In this document: piece by piece, positions 1-7,868 of the stretch
Numbering within the stretch: position 1 is the first letter of the stretch
Layout: every line of letters begins with the position of its first letter
Assembly (NCBI GenBank): GCA_024699005.1
Contig: JAILQN010000178.1
Coordinates: 1-23,358 of the forward strand
DNA: 23,358 nucleotides
DNA from: Clostridia bacterium
GTDB lineage: Bacteria > Bacillota_A > Clostridia > Oscillospirales > Acutalibacteraceae
Direction: 5' to 3'
Made by a program: the position numbers and the translations under genes
Notes under the pieces: model-generated
Databases searched by the model: none
Seen by the model: the letters and a program-made list of their open reading frames with translations, nothing else
Told to the model about the DNA's origin: nothing

Positions 1-36
1 TCTTTCATTCAGTGTAAAATGTGTATAGGATCTCAT
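1..36 (-). CDS. IS30-like transposase, N-terminal fragment cut by window edge
   Basis: Only the first 12 codons are inside the window. On the minus strand an ATG at 36-34 opens MRSYTHFTLNER and the frame is still open at base 1. A good ribosome binding site (GGAGGA, 41-46) lies just upstream of this ATG. The pattern M-x-x-Y-T-H-[LF]-T-x-x-E-R is the usual beginning of IS30-family transposases, just before their helix-turn-helix region; this is recognition from family knowledge on a very short peptide. The rest of the insertion sequence would lie outside the window to the left. Its right end should be somewhere between about 80 and 135, but I could not fix the terminal inverted repeat. Confidence 0.6.
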   Translation of the reverse strand, partial: MRSYTHFTLNER

Positions 37-80
37 AATTTCCTCCGTGTATTGTTTTTGTGGTTATTAACATTTTACAC
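12..80. repeat. 11-bp inverted repeat around the transposase start
   Basis: GTGTAAAATGT at 12-22 and ACATTTTACAC at 70-80 are exact reverse complements separated by 47 bases. One arm lies inside the first codons of the IS30-like transposase and the other upstream of its ribosome binding site. The pair could therefore fold in the mRNA or bind a protein at the promoter. It may instead be a subterminal repeat of the insertion sequence. Confidence 0.45.
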
Positions 81-137
81 CTTGGTCTTTATGAGGTCTA
101 CTTTTTTTTATCTTCTGTTGCACTTCATATGATAACC

Positions 138-170
138 TATCCACCTCCCTCAAAGAGGGAGGCTTTTACG
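138..170. repeat. Short palindromic intergenic repeat
   Basis: CCTCCCTC (144-151), AAA, GAGGGAGG (155-162) form a perfect 8-bp hairpin followed by CTTTT. Read on minus, the pattern AAGCC-palindrome-GGTGG resembles the arms of the larger inverted repeat at 14332-14467, so both may belong to one dispersed repeat family (inference). Confidence 0.5.
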
Positions 171-180
171 GTAAATATTC

Positions 181-335
181 CGGATTTTTTAATTTCGTTG
201 CCCGAAAACGAGCTTTCGTTTCCGGGCTGTTGATTTCCGGATTTTTTTGTGTAAAATCGCATTTGCAAGCGGAAATCGCGCAAATCGGTTTCCCGAAACC
301 ACAAATCAGATAATAAAAAACGGAGGTTTTTCAAA
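181..335 (+). promoter_or_regulatory. Leader of the CAP-domain gene with hairpin; no clear promoter
   Basis: This holds a strong hairpin, GCCCG (200-204) pairing with CGGGC (223-227) and AAACGA with TCGTTT, with one A-C mismatch and a GCTT loop. The string TTCCGGATTTTTT occurs on both sides of it (from 178 and from 235). A weak -10-like GATAAT is seen near 309 without a convincing -35. The ribosome binding site GGAGG at 322-326 lies 9 bases before the ATG at 336. Bases 81-137 show nothing recognisable beyond T-rich sequence. Confidence 0.3.
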
Positions 336-1622
336 ATGAAAACGATCAGGAAATCAATATTATTTATCCTGGCTGCATTAATGCTTATAGGCTGCATCCC
401 GATGGGTTTTGCAGAAAACACCGGATCAGGCGTGTTGAAAACGCTTCCCAATTTTCCCGACACACCGTCCAGGGAAGAGATCATTGCCTCTCTGCCTTCT
501 TTCGATACGGAAATCGAGTTGTATACCTGGCTCTGCTGCGGTCCGGATAACTGGTTTTTATACGGTCCCGATGACGGCAGGTACGCCGTTGACCCTTCGG
601 TCAAGAACTGGACTCCTGGCGAGTGGACGCAGGCGGAATATGAACGTGAAACAGAGTATGTCAACTTTATGAGATCCCTTGCCGGGCTCCCCGCCTTACC
701 GAACGCCACCGATCTGAACCGCGCCTGTGCGTTATATGCCCTGGCATGTGCATCCGGCGACACGTTGTACCCTGAAAAGCCGGCCGGGATGTCCGGAGAA
801 GACTGGGATCAGGCATATTACCGCGGCGATTGTTTAAAATCATGGTTTGCCTGTAGCGACGGCTCATCGACCGAAAAAACAGACCACGGCGCCTGGTATT
901 ATTTCAACTGGACATATTCCGCACTCAGACTTCTTGATCCGCAGGCGACAGCTGTCGGATTCGGGTCAGCACCATCCGCCACAGGTGCCGTATACAACTG
1001 CACATCGGTCGATTCTCTGAATTCCTATTTTGACCTTTATTATTCTTCCACTCCTTCTGTCGCCTGGCCGGCGCCCCTGATGCCGGTTGAGAATTTCGGC
1101 GTGGAAAATGCATGGGCGTTTGCTTTCCCGATCGTGGATTATGTAATCTGCGACTTCCCCACTGCAACTATTACATACCGCAAAACCGGTCAGACCTGGC
1201 AGATGGTTCCCTGCAATAAAAACAATCCATTCGTAACGATGCCCACGTTTATATACTGTCTCCCGAAAGAGATGCAGGATTGTTTCCCGGACGGCTTCAG
1301 CGACGGCGATATCTTTGACGTGACCATCGAAGGTCTCGACGGCGGACCGTACACCTATACGACAGAGTTCATCCGCCTCACGGATGAGACAAAGCTTGAA
1401 GCCGAAATACAGGCAAAGATCGAAGCCGAAGAACAGGAATGGCTTGAAGCCATACAGAATTCAGACACAGAGGATTCTCAGGACTTCACAGACCCCACGG
1501 GCAACACTTCCGATTCTCAGGATTCCACATCGACGTCTTCTCAGACGAACAACAAGAGCGTTTTTTCATTCATTGAGCGCATCATAGCCTTCTTCAGGAA
1601 GATTTTCTCATTCTTCAGCTGA
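336..1622 (+). CDS. Secreted CAP-domain protein (possible lipoprotein)
   Basis: This 428-residue protein has an export signal at residues 1-26: KTIRK, a hydrophobic core, then LIGC (residues 17-20), which fits a lipobox with Cys20. Cleavage by signal peptidase I after GFA at 26 is the alternative. Residues about 105-265 resemble the CAP/SCP family of extracellular proteins: EYVNFMRSLAGLP at 107-119 matches the opening helix, and AVGFG (206-210), VAWPAP (242-247) and the AWAFAFP strand (259-265) match a bacterial CAP subtype. A Glu-rich helix, a Ser/Thr/Asp/Gln-rich linker (about 376-405) and a short hydrophobic-basic tail, FIERIIAFFRKIFSFFS, close the protein. The start is supported by GGAGG 9 bases upstream. 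It is transcribed alone and ends in a terminator. Its exact role is unknown; CAP proteins do not share one activity. Confidence 0.72.
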   Translation: MKTIRKSILFILAALMLIGCIPMGFAENTGSGVLKTLPNFPDTPSREEIIASLPSFDTEIELYTWLCCGPDNWFLYGPDDGRYAVDPSVKNWTPGEWTQAEYERETEYVNFMRSLAGLPALPNATDLNRACALYALACASGDTLYPEKPAGMSGEDWDQAYYRGDCLKSWFACSDGSSTEKTDHGAWYYFNWTYSALRLLDPQATAVGFGSAPSATGAVYNCTSVDSLNSYFDLYYSSTPSVAWPAPLMPVENFGVENAWAFAFPIVDYVICDFPTATITYRKTGQTWQMVPCNKNNPFVTMPTFIYCLPKEMQDCFPDGFSDGDIFDVTIEGLDGGPYTYTTEFIRLTDETKLEAEIQAKIEAEEQEWLEAIQNSDTEDSQDFTDPTGNTSDSQDSTSTSSQTNNKSVFSFIERIIAFFRKIFSFFS

Positions 1623-1653
1623 AAACAGAATTCATCGACATTATATACACCTC

Positions 1654-1691
1654 AAAAAAAGCCGGACTGCCACGCGCAGCCCGGTTTTTTT
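1654..1691. terminator. Bidirectional intrinsic terminator
   Basis: Seven A's, a GC-rich stem (CCGG-A-CTGC pairing with GCAG-C-CCGG, loop CACGC) and seven T's. It sits between the convergent CAP-domain gene (plus) and heparinase-like gene (minus), and the A/T flanks let it work in both directions. Its first 18 bases recur exactly at 14643-14660. Confidence 0.85.
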
Positions 1692-1753
1692 GACCTTAAC
1701 GTATGAGCCTGCCCGTACCGCAGCAGAATAAAGACACAGATCGATCACTGCAC

Positions 1754-3613
1754 TCAGCCGCCACCCGTAATTATCATCGTCCTGCGTATCTCCATTTCCA
1801 CAACGAACGCGACCCGTTTTCCTCTTGCGCAGATCCCGATCCTTCCCCAGCCCTCTTCGTCGGCGCGGACCGAGGGTTCATAATCGATCCCGTCGGCGAC
1901 AAACCGTCTGCCTTCTCCCGTGACCGCGACGATACGCGCATCCGCCGGCGATATAACGCGGCAGACAAGCTCGCGGTTTTTCCCGGGGATGACGATCTCC
2001 CCGTCGCCGGTCACCGGCTCCCGCTGGCAGTGCAGAAGAAAGGTCACCTCTTCCCCGCGCTTCGGGACGACAACGTCCTCTACGGTAAAAACGCCTCTGT
2101 CGCCCCGGTCCGGCTCCCAGCGCATCCGTCGGGTAACGAGCCGGCAGGTTTCTGCATACGCCTGCGTCAGGTCCCCTTCGATCTCGTACCTGCCGTTCTT
2201 TTCGCTGTGGTACGTCACCTTTGCCATGCCGTACTCCGCGAGCCAGCGGTCGGGATCGTCCGGTTCTTCCAGCCCGTTGGGGAACCGGGTACCTTTTCCG
2301 CCGACCAGCAGACAGTTATGGGCGACCGTATGGATATAATAGTTCTTGCGGTGGGGCGAATGGTAGGAATCGTAAACGCCCGAATCCGATGCGAGGATCT
2401 CCCCGTCGAAGATCTGGAAGCAGCCCGTGTCAAGGTGGTCGTGATTCGCGCCCCATACTTCGCCGATCTTCATCAGGACGAGCCGTTCGCCGTCGTTGTA
2501 TACGGTGCAGCCCACAGGATATCCGAAAAAACGTGCGGGCGGCAACGGCTGCGTTTCCGTCTTCGGCGTGAGCCCATCCCAGATAAGATACACTGACGGG
2601 GACATCAGCCCCTCTCCGTAACTGCCCTCCTCGTAATAATCCACGCCGTAATGCTGCGGCAGCAGATAATTCGGATGCATCTGGCGCAGCGCCTCGTCGC
2701 GGTAAAGACGGTTCCCGGTATATGCCGCGGAGAGAAAGAGCGGGACCGCGAAAGGATTTTTCCGCGAATACAGGGCTTTTCCTTCGCAGCAGTCGTCGCC
2801 CAGCCGCAGCATCTCCCCGTCAGATCGGGTAAGATACAGAAAGCTGTCCGCCAGAGTCTCCACACAGGCAGGCAGCGACCTGTTTCCGCTCATAGCGTAA
2901 ATCAGCAGGCCTCCCCACATGGTCGCTGTATGGCGGTAAGAGCCGTAGGACGGCCCCTGAGGATGGAATCCGCCCGCGAAGACCTTCTCATAGGCAGGCA
3001 GATATTCGCCAAACAGCCTGCCCGAGCAGAGATCATATATATCCGGGCGCTCGTCATAGACGGCAATACCCAGCGAGAGCAAGTCGCGCAGCAACTGCGC
3101 CTCGGTCCCGTGACCGCTTATGGCGGACTGTTTCACGGGGGGATATCCCATTTCAAAATACCGCGACGCCAGCGCCTCGCAGGAAGCGATTATCTCGGCG
3201 CGTTCGCCGTCCTCCAGCCAGGCGTAGCACCAGTCGTATACCTCGGAGGCGATGAATATCAGATGACCGCTGAATCTGGCGGTCATGATCGTCCCGTGAT
3301 AACTGACGCCCCGAAGCAGACGCAGAAGGTCGCCGATCACTTCCCTGCCCGCCCCGGCGTTCCGGTCAAGCAGCGCCTTCAGAGCTTTGGCCTCCACCGC
3401 CAGATACTCCTTCAGGTGATAGGTCCCGAAGGCGGGATCGGCTCCTTCACCCCGTATCTCCAGAGCGCAGAGCTCATCAAAGAGCCTCACCGCATCGCGT
3501 GAGGTCTCTTTTTCCATGTTCCGTCTGACCCGCTTAAAATCTTTTTCCCGCAGCATCAGCCGCGGATGCCCGGCGGGAGGCAGTACGGGAGGCATCGGAT
3601 AAGGATTTTTCAT
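1754..3613 (-). CDS. Heparinase II/III-family protein, probable polysaccharide lyase, cytoplasmic
   Basis: This 619-residue protein has the layout of heparinase II/III-type lyases: an N-terminal alpha/alpha-toroid half (about 15-345) and a C-terminal beta-sandwich half (about 355-619). Typical stretches are SGHGT (166-170) and GPSYGSYRH (220-228), in the areas where such enzymes keep catalytic His and Tyr, then GANHDHLDTG (388-397), FDGEILASDSG (402-412) and the HNCLLV motif (432-437). Such lyases cleave uronic-acid-containing glycans by beta-elimination; the substrate cannot be read here. No signal peptide is visible, so it probably acts on imported oligosaccharides, in keeping with the nearby sugar symporter gene. 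It is the last gene of the minus-strand series, 90 bases after the phosphodiesterase. No clear ribosome binding site precedes the ATG at 3613, so translation may depend on the upstream gene. Confidence 0.8.
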   Translation of the reverse strand: MKNPYPMPPVLPPAGHPRLMLREKDFKRVRRNMEKETSRDAVRLFDELCALEIRGEGADPAFGTYHLKEYLAVEAKALKALLDRNAGAGREVIGDLLRLLRGVSYHGTIMTARFSGHLIFIASEVYDWCYAWLEDGERAEIIASCEALASRYFEMGYPPVKQSAISGHGTEAQLLRDLLSLGIAVYDERPDIYDLCSGRLFGEYLPAYEKVFAGGFHPQGPSYGSYRHTATMWGGLLIYAMSGNRSLPACVETLADSFLYLTRSDGEMLRLGDDCCEGKALYSRKNPFAVPLFLSAAYTGNRLYRDEALRQMHPNYLLPQHYGVDYYEEGSYGEGLMSPSVYLIWDGLTPKTETQPLPPARFFGYPVGCTVYNDGERLVLMKIGEVWGANHDHLDTGCFQIFDGEILASDSGVYDSYHSPHRKNYYIHTVAHNCLLVGGKGTRFPNGLEEPDDPDRWLAEYGMAKVTYHSEKNGRYEIEGDLTQAYAETCRLVTRRMRWEPDRGDRGVFTVEDVVVPKRGEEVTFLLHCQREPVTGDGEIVIPGKNRELVCRVISPADARIVAVTGEGRRFVADGIDYEPSVRADEEGWGRIGICARGKRVAFVVEMEIRRTMIITGGG

Positions 3614-3623
3614 GTTTTCAGTT

Positions 3624-3703
3624 GTAGGGGCGGGCCTGTGTGCCCGCCCGCAATCGGACGTTTTATGTTCTGTGTTCGGGCGACCACACAGGGGCGCCCC
3701 TGC
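3624..3703. repeat. Pair of inverted 27-bp palindromic repeats
   Basis: One copy (3624-3650) starts GTAGGGGCGGGCCTGTGTG. The second, on the opposite strand (3703-3677), starts GCAGGGGCGCCCCTGTGTGG. Both end in CGCCCG or CCGCCCG. Each contains its own hairpin: GGGCGGGC/GCCCGCCC in the first and CAGGGGCGCCCCTG in the second. They fill the gap between the phosphodiesterase stop codon (3704) and the heparinase-like start (3613). They look like a dispersed REP-like or MITE-like element. Confidence 0.7.
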
Positions 3704-4720
3704 TTACTCCTCCAGCGCCTCGCGGATCCTGTCCGGATGGTTGGTCATCAGCAAATCGGCGCCCTGGGAAGTCAGGAATCTTGCGTCGTCGGGCCTGTCT
3801 ATCGTCCAGTACTGCACCGAAAGACCGTATTTGTGCGCGTAGTCGATAAAGCCGGCTCTCCCGAGGTTCCCCACCTTCAGTTTTCCGTCCTCCCGGTAGA
3901 AGGGCATCTGCAGCGCCACGTACTTGAAGTTTTCAATACTGAGATCTTCATTCCTCGTATAGCAGCCGTAAAGATCCACGATCTCGAAGGGATTGGCGGA
4001 CCGGCTGATCCTGCCGCTGTAGTGACGGTCGATATATGAGGTGACGTCCGGCCAGAAGCTGGCGACTATCACGCGGTCCGCCATATCGTATTCCGTCATC
4101 AGACTGTAGATGCCGTCCACGATCTTCGGCGCCCAGGGATGCGGATACTTGACCTCGATGATATAACGGAATTCTCCCGGAGCCTCGCTCTCCACACAGC
4201 CGAAGACGTCGGCAAGCTTCGTTATCCGGATTTCGTCGGGGATATCGTCTCCACGGAGTCCCTGATACGGGTATTCTTCGCCGACTTTGTAATATTCGCC
4301 CAGATTCAGGTTCCGGAGCTCGCCGTAAGTCTTTGAGAAAACGGTGGTGTTCTTTCTGCCGAAATACTCCGCGCTGTCGCTGTGTTCATCCAGGTACAGG
4401 CTGTGGTACAGGACGATCTCGCCGTCCTTCGTCAGCTGCACGTCCATCTCTATGACGGCGGAACCCGTCCCGGCGTAAATCAGATTGGACTTTATCGCCA
4501 TAAGGGTATTTTCGGGAGCGGCGCCCTTGCCGCTTCTGTGAGATGAGATCAGCGGATGCCCGAAATCGGGACGGAAATAATCCCCGGTGTCGCGGTTGGG
4601 ATTCTGAGGTTCCTCGTATTCCGGCATGCTGAGCGAGCCGAGGCACATGACCCCCGCCACGAAAAACAGGATCGTTTTTCTCAGTATAAGATGCACGATA
4701 TAATAAATCTTTCCCGGCAT
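3704..4720 (-). CDS. Membrane-anchored glycerophosphodiester phosphodiesterase-family protein
   Basis: The start is ATG at 4720, not an in-frame codon further upstream, because AAAGGAGGAG lies at 4727-4736 just before it; this gives 338 residues. A hydrophobic stretch at about 8-30 is an uncleaved anchor or signal peptide, so the catalytic part is probably outside the membrane. The GDPD signature is clear: HR (61-62), PENT (69-72), VIEMDVQLTKDG (89-100) and LYH (104-106). These supply the active-site His/Arg, the metal-binding Glu and Asp, and the second His. Deviations are HRS for the usual HRG and HS for the usual HD at 106-107. The family hydrolyses glycerophosphodiesters to glycerol-3-phosphate and an alcohol, for example from lipid or teichoic acid breakdown. 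It follows the symporter in the same direction, separated only by the MITE-like element. Confidence 0.85.
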   Translation of the reverse strand: MPGKIYYIVHLILRKTILFFVAGVMCLGSLSMPEYEEPQNPNRDTGDYFRPDFGHPLISSHRSGKGAAPENTLMAIKSNLIYAGTGSAVIEMDVQLTKDGEIVLYHSLYLDEHSDSAEYFGRKNTTVFSKTYGELRNLNLGEYYKVGEEYPYQGLRGDDIPDEIRITKLADVFGCVESEAPGEFRYIIEVKYPHPWAPKIVDGIYSLMTEYDMADRVIVASFWPDVTSYIDRHYSGRISRSANPFEIVDLYGCYTRNEDLSIENFKYVALQMPFYREDGKLKVGNLGRAGFIDYAHKYGLSVQYWTIDRPDDARFLTSQGADLLMTNHPDRIREALEE

Positions 4721-4734
4721 TTGTTCTCCTCCTT

Positions 4735-4903
4735 TTAAGGCAATACCGCATACTTCCAGTGCGCAGATTGCGCAGTCAGATTTTTCGTCAGATCGTCCAA
4801 AAAGCGCAGTCAATACTTTGTGTATTAACGAGCATTTTGGGGCGATATGACGGAATAATATGCAAGCAAGATGCGTGCTGCGAATTGTGCGGTATTGCCT
4901 TAA
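4735..4903. mobile_element. MITE-like element with perfect 15-bp terminal inverted repeats
   Basis: TAAGGCAATACCGCA at 4736-4750 and TGCGGTATTGCCTTA at 4888-4902 are exact reverse complements, 16 bp if the flanking T/A pair is included. The inside is a long imperfect palindrome: 4790-4806 resembles the reverse complement of about 4833-4852, and the centre is the hairpin AATAC-TTTGT-GTATT (4812-4826). TA at both ends would fit insertion at TA as in Tc1/mariner-related elements (inference). There is no coding capacity. One terminal repeat provides the TAA stop of the symporter gene and the other abuts the ribosome binding site of the phosphodiesterase gene. Confidence 0.8.
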
Positions 4904-6489
4904 GTATCGCTAAGAGTTCCGATGATCTCGCTGACGCCTTCTTCCATACCGTCATGCTTACTCGCCAGCAGGGCTCTGCGCTCGTTGAGCTCTATATACA
5001 TCTGTTCCCGCTTCTCCCCGACCAGGTCGTAGAAGAAATACGGGATCACCTTGATTATCCTAGGCAGGATGGTGATACCGTTGAACAGGAACCAGACCTT
5101 CTGATAGACCGTCTTGTTGCCCTGCGCCCACGGCAGCATCGGCAGCGTGGTGTCGTAACCCGACCACTTGAACAGGTAAATCGTGAACAGGGCGTTCAGC
5201 GGAGAGGTAACGCGCAGTATCAGATTCGTGATTATATGTATCGTTCCGTCGGGCCGTTCGCCCGTAACGTATTCCGTATAGTCGTTGATCTCCCTGCCGA
5301 TCTCCCCTTCCACGACGTTGGCGGGGCCGTTGTTGACCCCCGTGAGCGCGTAGAACAGGGCGTAGATCCCCATGGCGATCCACCGTCTGTCCACGAAGGG
5401 GATCCCCAGCCACATGCCGCATACGCACAGGATATCCCACATCCGCAGGACTATCAGTTCCCTCTTGTTGTTATTCTTAAACAGTTTCGCGAATTTAGGG
5501 ATGAAGCTCACGGAGATTATATCGATCACGTTGTACGGCAGATACGCCAGCACTGTATAGAACGTTCCGCCGAAGATCTCCTGCTGCGTCACCACGTCCC
5601 AGGAATAGCCGCCGCTGCTCCACCAGGACGTGACGAAATTCGCGGCGAAATTCCGCAGCATATATTTGTTTTTCAGCACGTAAAGGACCGATTTTTCTAT
5701 GGGCGCCGGCTTCGGCTGAAGCATTACCCTTTCCTTGCACAGGACCGCCATCGCCACGTTGCAGACGATGCCGATGACCGCCGAGAACCATGCGAGGATC
5801 GTGAACAGCCACGACATCGGCAGGTTGATATACCCCTTGTTGTTCAGTTCCATCAGGGGCAGGAAGATGGCGTAGACTATCGTATTGCCAGCCTCGCCCA
5901 GATAGGAATTGAGCAGACCCACCGTGATCCTGTCCTGCGGATTGGGCGTCATCAGCATAAGCAGATTTCCCTTGGGCAGATTGTAGATCGTTGCGAAAGT
6001 CTCCTTCAGGAACATCATGATGAAGACGAACAATATCTTTTTCGGGTCGTCGCCGGACGGGTTTTTCAGAAAGACAGCCCCCGTATACATCACCGCCGTG
6101 ACGACGAAATACGGGACCGCTCCCATCAGGATATAGGGCCTCGCCTTGCCGTAACGGGTCCTTGTGCGGTCGTAGACCATGCCGAACAGAGGATCGTTCA
6201 GCACGTCGTAGATGCTGATCAGCGCCCGGATCGCGGTAACGTAGATCAGGTTGATCCGCAGCACGTTCACGAAGAACAGAGTCTCGTACACCTGCACGCC
6301 GTTCAGGATGCTCGTGGCGAACTGCGCGATTGCGGGGATGGCAAGTTCTCTTCCGTCCAGCACCCGTGTGTGGAAGGCCTTGACGGCGAGATCGCTGTAC
6401 CTGCTCAGCGTCTGTTTGTCGATAGACGCCGCGGAGAAAGATTCCGCCCCGAAGAAGCTGCCTGGCCCGTTTTTGTTGTCGCTGCTCAT
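4900..6489 (-). CDS. GPH-family (MFS_2) sugar:cation symporter
   Basis: This 529-residue multi-pass membrane protein has the hallmark of glycoside-pentoside-hexuronide symporters: NDPLFGMVYDRTRTRYGKAR (98-117), matching the usual NDP-x-G-x-x-x-DRT-RWGK-RP loop between helices 2 and 3. Hydrophobic helices follow through to about residue 490. Relatives (MelB, XynB/XylP-like) take up glycosides, pentosides or hexuronides with Na+ or H+. It has an unusually long N-terminal extension of about 45 residues and about 30 polar residues at the C-terminus. The ATG overlaps the stop of the preceding gene (TGATG, 1 base) and GGAGGTGA lies 7 bases upstream, so translation is coupled. Its own TAA lies within the terminal repeat of the MITE-like element, so the last residues may have been altered by that insertion. 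The substrate is unknown; the downstream lyase suggests a uronic-acid-containing oligosaccharide. Confidence 0.85.
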   Translation of the reverse strand: MSSDNKNGPGSFFGAESFSAASIDKQTLSRYSDLAVKAFHTRVLDGRELAIPAIAQFATSILNGVQVYETLFFVNVLRINLIYVTAIRALISIYDVLNDPLFGMVYDRTRTRYGKARPYILMGAVPYFVVTAVMYTGAVFLKNPSGDDPKKILFVFIMMFLKETFATIYNLPKGNLLMLMTPNPQDRITVGLLNSYLGEAGNTIVYAIFLPLMELNNKGYINLPMSWLFTILAWFSAVIGIVCNVAMAVLCKERVMLQPKPAPIEKSVLYVLKNKYMLRNFAANFVTSWWSSGGYSWDVVTQQEIFGGTFYTVLAYLPYNVIDIISVSFIPKFAKLFKNNNKRELIVLRMWDILCVCGMWLGIPFVDRRWIAMGIYALFYALTGVNNGPANVVEGEIGREINDYTEYVTGERPDGTIHIITNLILRVTSPLNALFTIYLFKWSGYDTTLPMLPWAQGNKTVYQKVWFLFNGITILPRIIKVIPYFFYDLVGEKREQMYIELNERRALLASKHDGMEEGVSEIIGTLSDT

Positions 6490-7868
6490 CAGCCGGTCAC
6501 CTCCGTTTTGCAGGATGAATAATAGTTCCCGTCATCCGTGATGATATAGATCACCGTTTTGCCGGGAGCAGCCGCGGTGACCAGACCGTTTTCATCCACC
6601 GTCGCCACCGCTTCGTCTTCGCTATACCAATAGCAGACCGTGTTTGTCGTGTCTTTCGGATTGAACTTTGCGTTCAGCTGCGCCGTTTCGCCCGTTTTCA
6701 GCGAGAGCTTCCCGCGGCTCAGGTCCACCCCTTCCGCGGGAACGCCCACGTGCACCAGACAGGAGTCGCTGTATTCACTGCCCCTGAAAGAAAACGTGGC
6801 TGTGACGACGCTGTCGCCGTAGACCTTTTTCGTTTTCAGATACCCCTGATCGTCCACCGTCAGGACGGATTCGTCGGAGGAGGTCCAGACGACGTCGTAC
6901 GCGGCGGGATCGTCGCAGGTCAGTTTGGCTTTCAGCACTTCGCTGCTGCCGATCTCCACGGTTTTCTCATGCTTGTCGAGCTTTACTCCCGGCCAGGTGA
7001 ATTTGTAAATGACGCTCTCCTTCGCATCCGCGTCAACCGTCACCGTGCCCAGATACGCGTAATCCCCCGCCATTTCCAGATCCGCGGAAACGGCGCTTTT
7101 CGTTTCGAAACGAAGGGTCCCGATCTCATCAGTCAGCCGGTTGATCTCCGCGTAAAGCAGGATCTCGTCATACTGTCTGCTACAGTCCCGCAAGGCGTAG
7201 CATCCTTCGCTCCCCTCTTCAAGTACGGAGGCGAGCGTTTCCGGTTTCGGGAAAGGATTGTCCTCATACGCCGCGGAACCGGGCAGGATGTGCAGCGAGA
7301 TCTTATAGATATCGTAATAGCGCAGCTGCAGCGTGTTTTCGCTTCCGCACTCGGGACAAACGGTATCGTAGTCGTCAAATGCGATCTCGGAAGTGCAGAG
7401 CGAGCACTTGTAATACTGATACTTCAGCTCCGCCTCCTTCACGTCTGCGGCTCCGATACGGCAGGTTTCCAGAAAGTCCGCCGCGCTTTCGGAATAATCA
7501 GCCGTTCTCTTTTCAAAGCGTTCCGTAACTCCGGTATTGACCCCGGGCACGGCCGCCAGGACCGCGCCTGAAAGCTGCCTGTTGCCGCCGGACGTCTGCA
7601 GAGTTTCCTTATCGACGGAAAAAGCTGAGTACAACTCGGTCCTCGGACAGAGCCGGAGAGCCTTTTCCACGGCGGCGTTGACGTACCGTATCATTTCGTC
7701 CTCCGTTTCCGGCATCGGGGAGAGGGGCGCCGGAGGTTCGTACAACTCGCGCACGCCCTCTATAGTGAGGATCTTTTTTGCGCCGAAGCCCACGCCGACC
7801 ACGAAAAATATGATCAGGATCACAACGGCGACTTTATATATATATTTCTGCCAGCCGGATTCACGCAT
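6489..7868 (-). CDS. Membrane-anchored protein with zinc ribbon and two Big2 Ig-like domains
   Basis: The ATG at 7868 (459 residues) is preferred over an in-frame GTG at 7877, since AAGG lies 9 bases before it; both fall inside the end of the upstream gene (8-base overlap). The N-terminus has basic and aromatic residues followed by one membrane helix (about 12-32). After a charged region comes a zinc-ribbon-like pair, CSLC (155-158) and CPECG (171-175). Two bacterial Ig-like group 2 domains follow: about 285-370 with WTSSDESVLTVDDQG, and about 372-459 with YSEDEAVATVDENG. With the usual orientation, ribbon and Ig domains would face outside, which is odd for a zinc ribbon. The function is not known. 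Overlap with both neighbours indicates a single operon with the multi-pass zinc-ribbon protein and the symporter. Confidence 0.7.
   Translation of the reverse strand: MRESGWQKYIYKVAVVILIIFFVVGVGFGAKKILTIEGVRELYEPPAPLSPMPETEDEMIRYVNAAVEKALRLCPRTELYSAFSVDKETLQTSGGNRQLSGAVLAAVPGVNTGVTERFEKRTADYSESAADFLETCRIGAADVKEAELKYQYYKCSLCTSEIAFDDYDTVCPECGSENTLQLRYYDIYKISLHILPGSAAYEDNPFPKPETLASVLEEGSEGCYALRDCSRQYDEILLYAEINRLTDEIGTLRFETKSAVSADLEMAGDYAYLGTVTVDADAKESVIYKFTWPGVKLDKHEKTVEIGSSEVLKAKLTCDDPAAYDVVWTSSDESVLTVDDQGYLKTKKVYGDSVVTATFSFRGSEYSDSCLVHVGVPAEGVDLSRGKLSLKTGETAQLNAKFNPKDTTNTVCYWYSEDEAVATVDENGLVTAAAPGKTVIYIITDDGNYYSSCKTEVTG

Noticed and set aside
2651..3502. A 283-codon plus-strand frame and other long frames opposite the heparinase-like gene
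   Set aside because: They are shadow frames of a gene with clear heparinase II/III motifs, and no ribosome binding site was seen.
4721..4813. A longer N-terminus for the phosphodiesterase
   Set aside because: The extra codons come from the MITE-like element, and AAAGGAGGAG points to the ATG at 4720.
4759..6522. A 587-codon plus-strand reading frame
   Set aside because: It is antisense to the symporter gene; its product is rich in Arg/His/Asp/Gln without domain features, while the minus strand shows the GPH motif, a good ribosome binding site and coupling to the previous gene.
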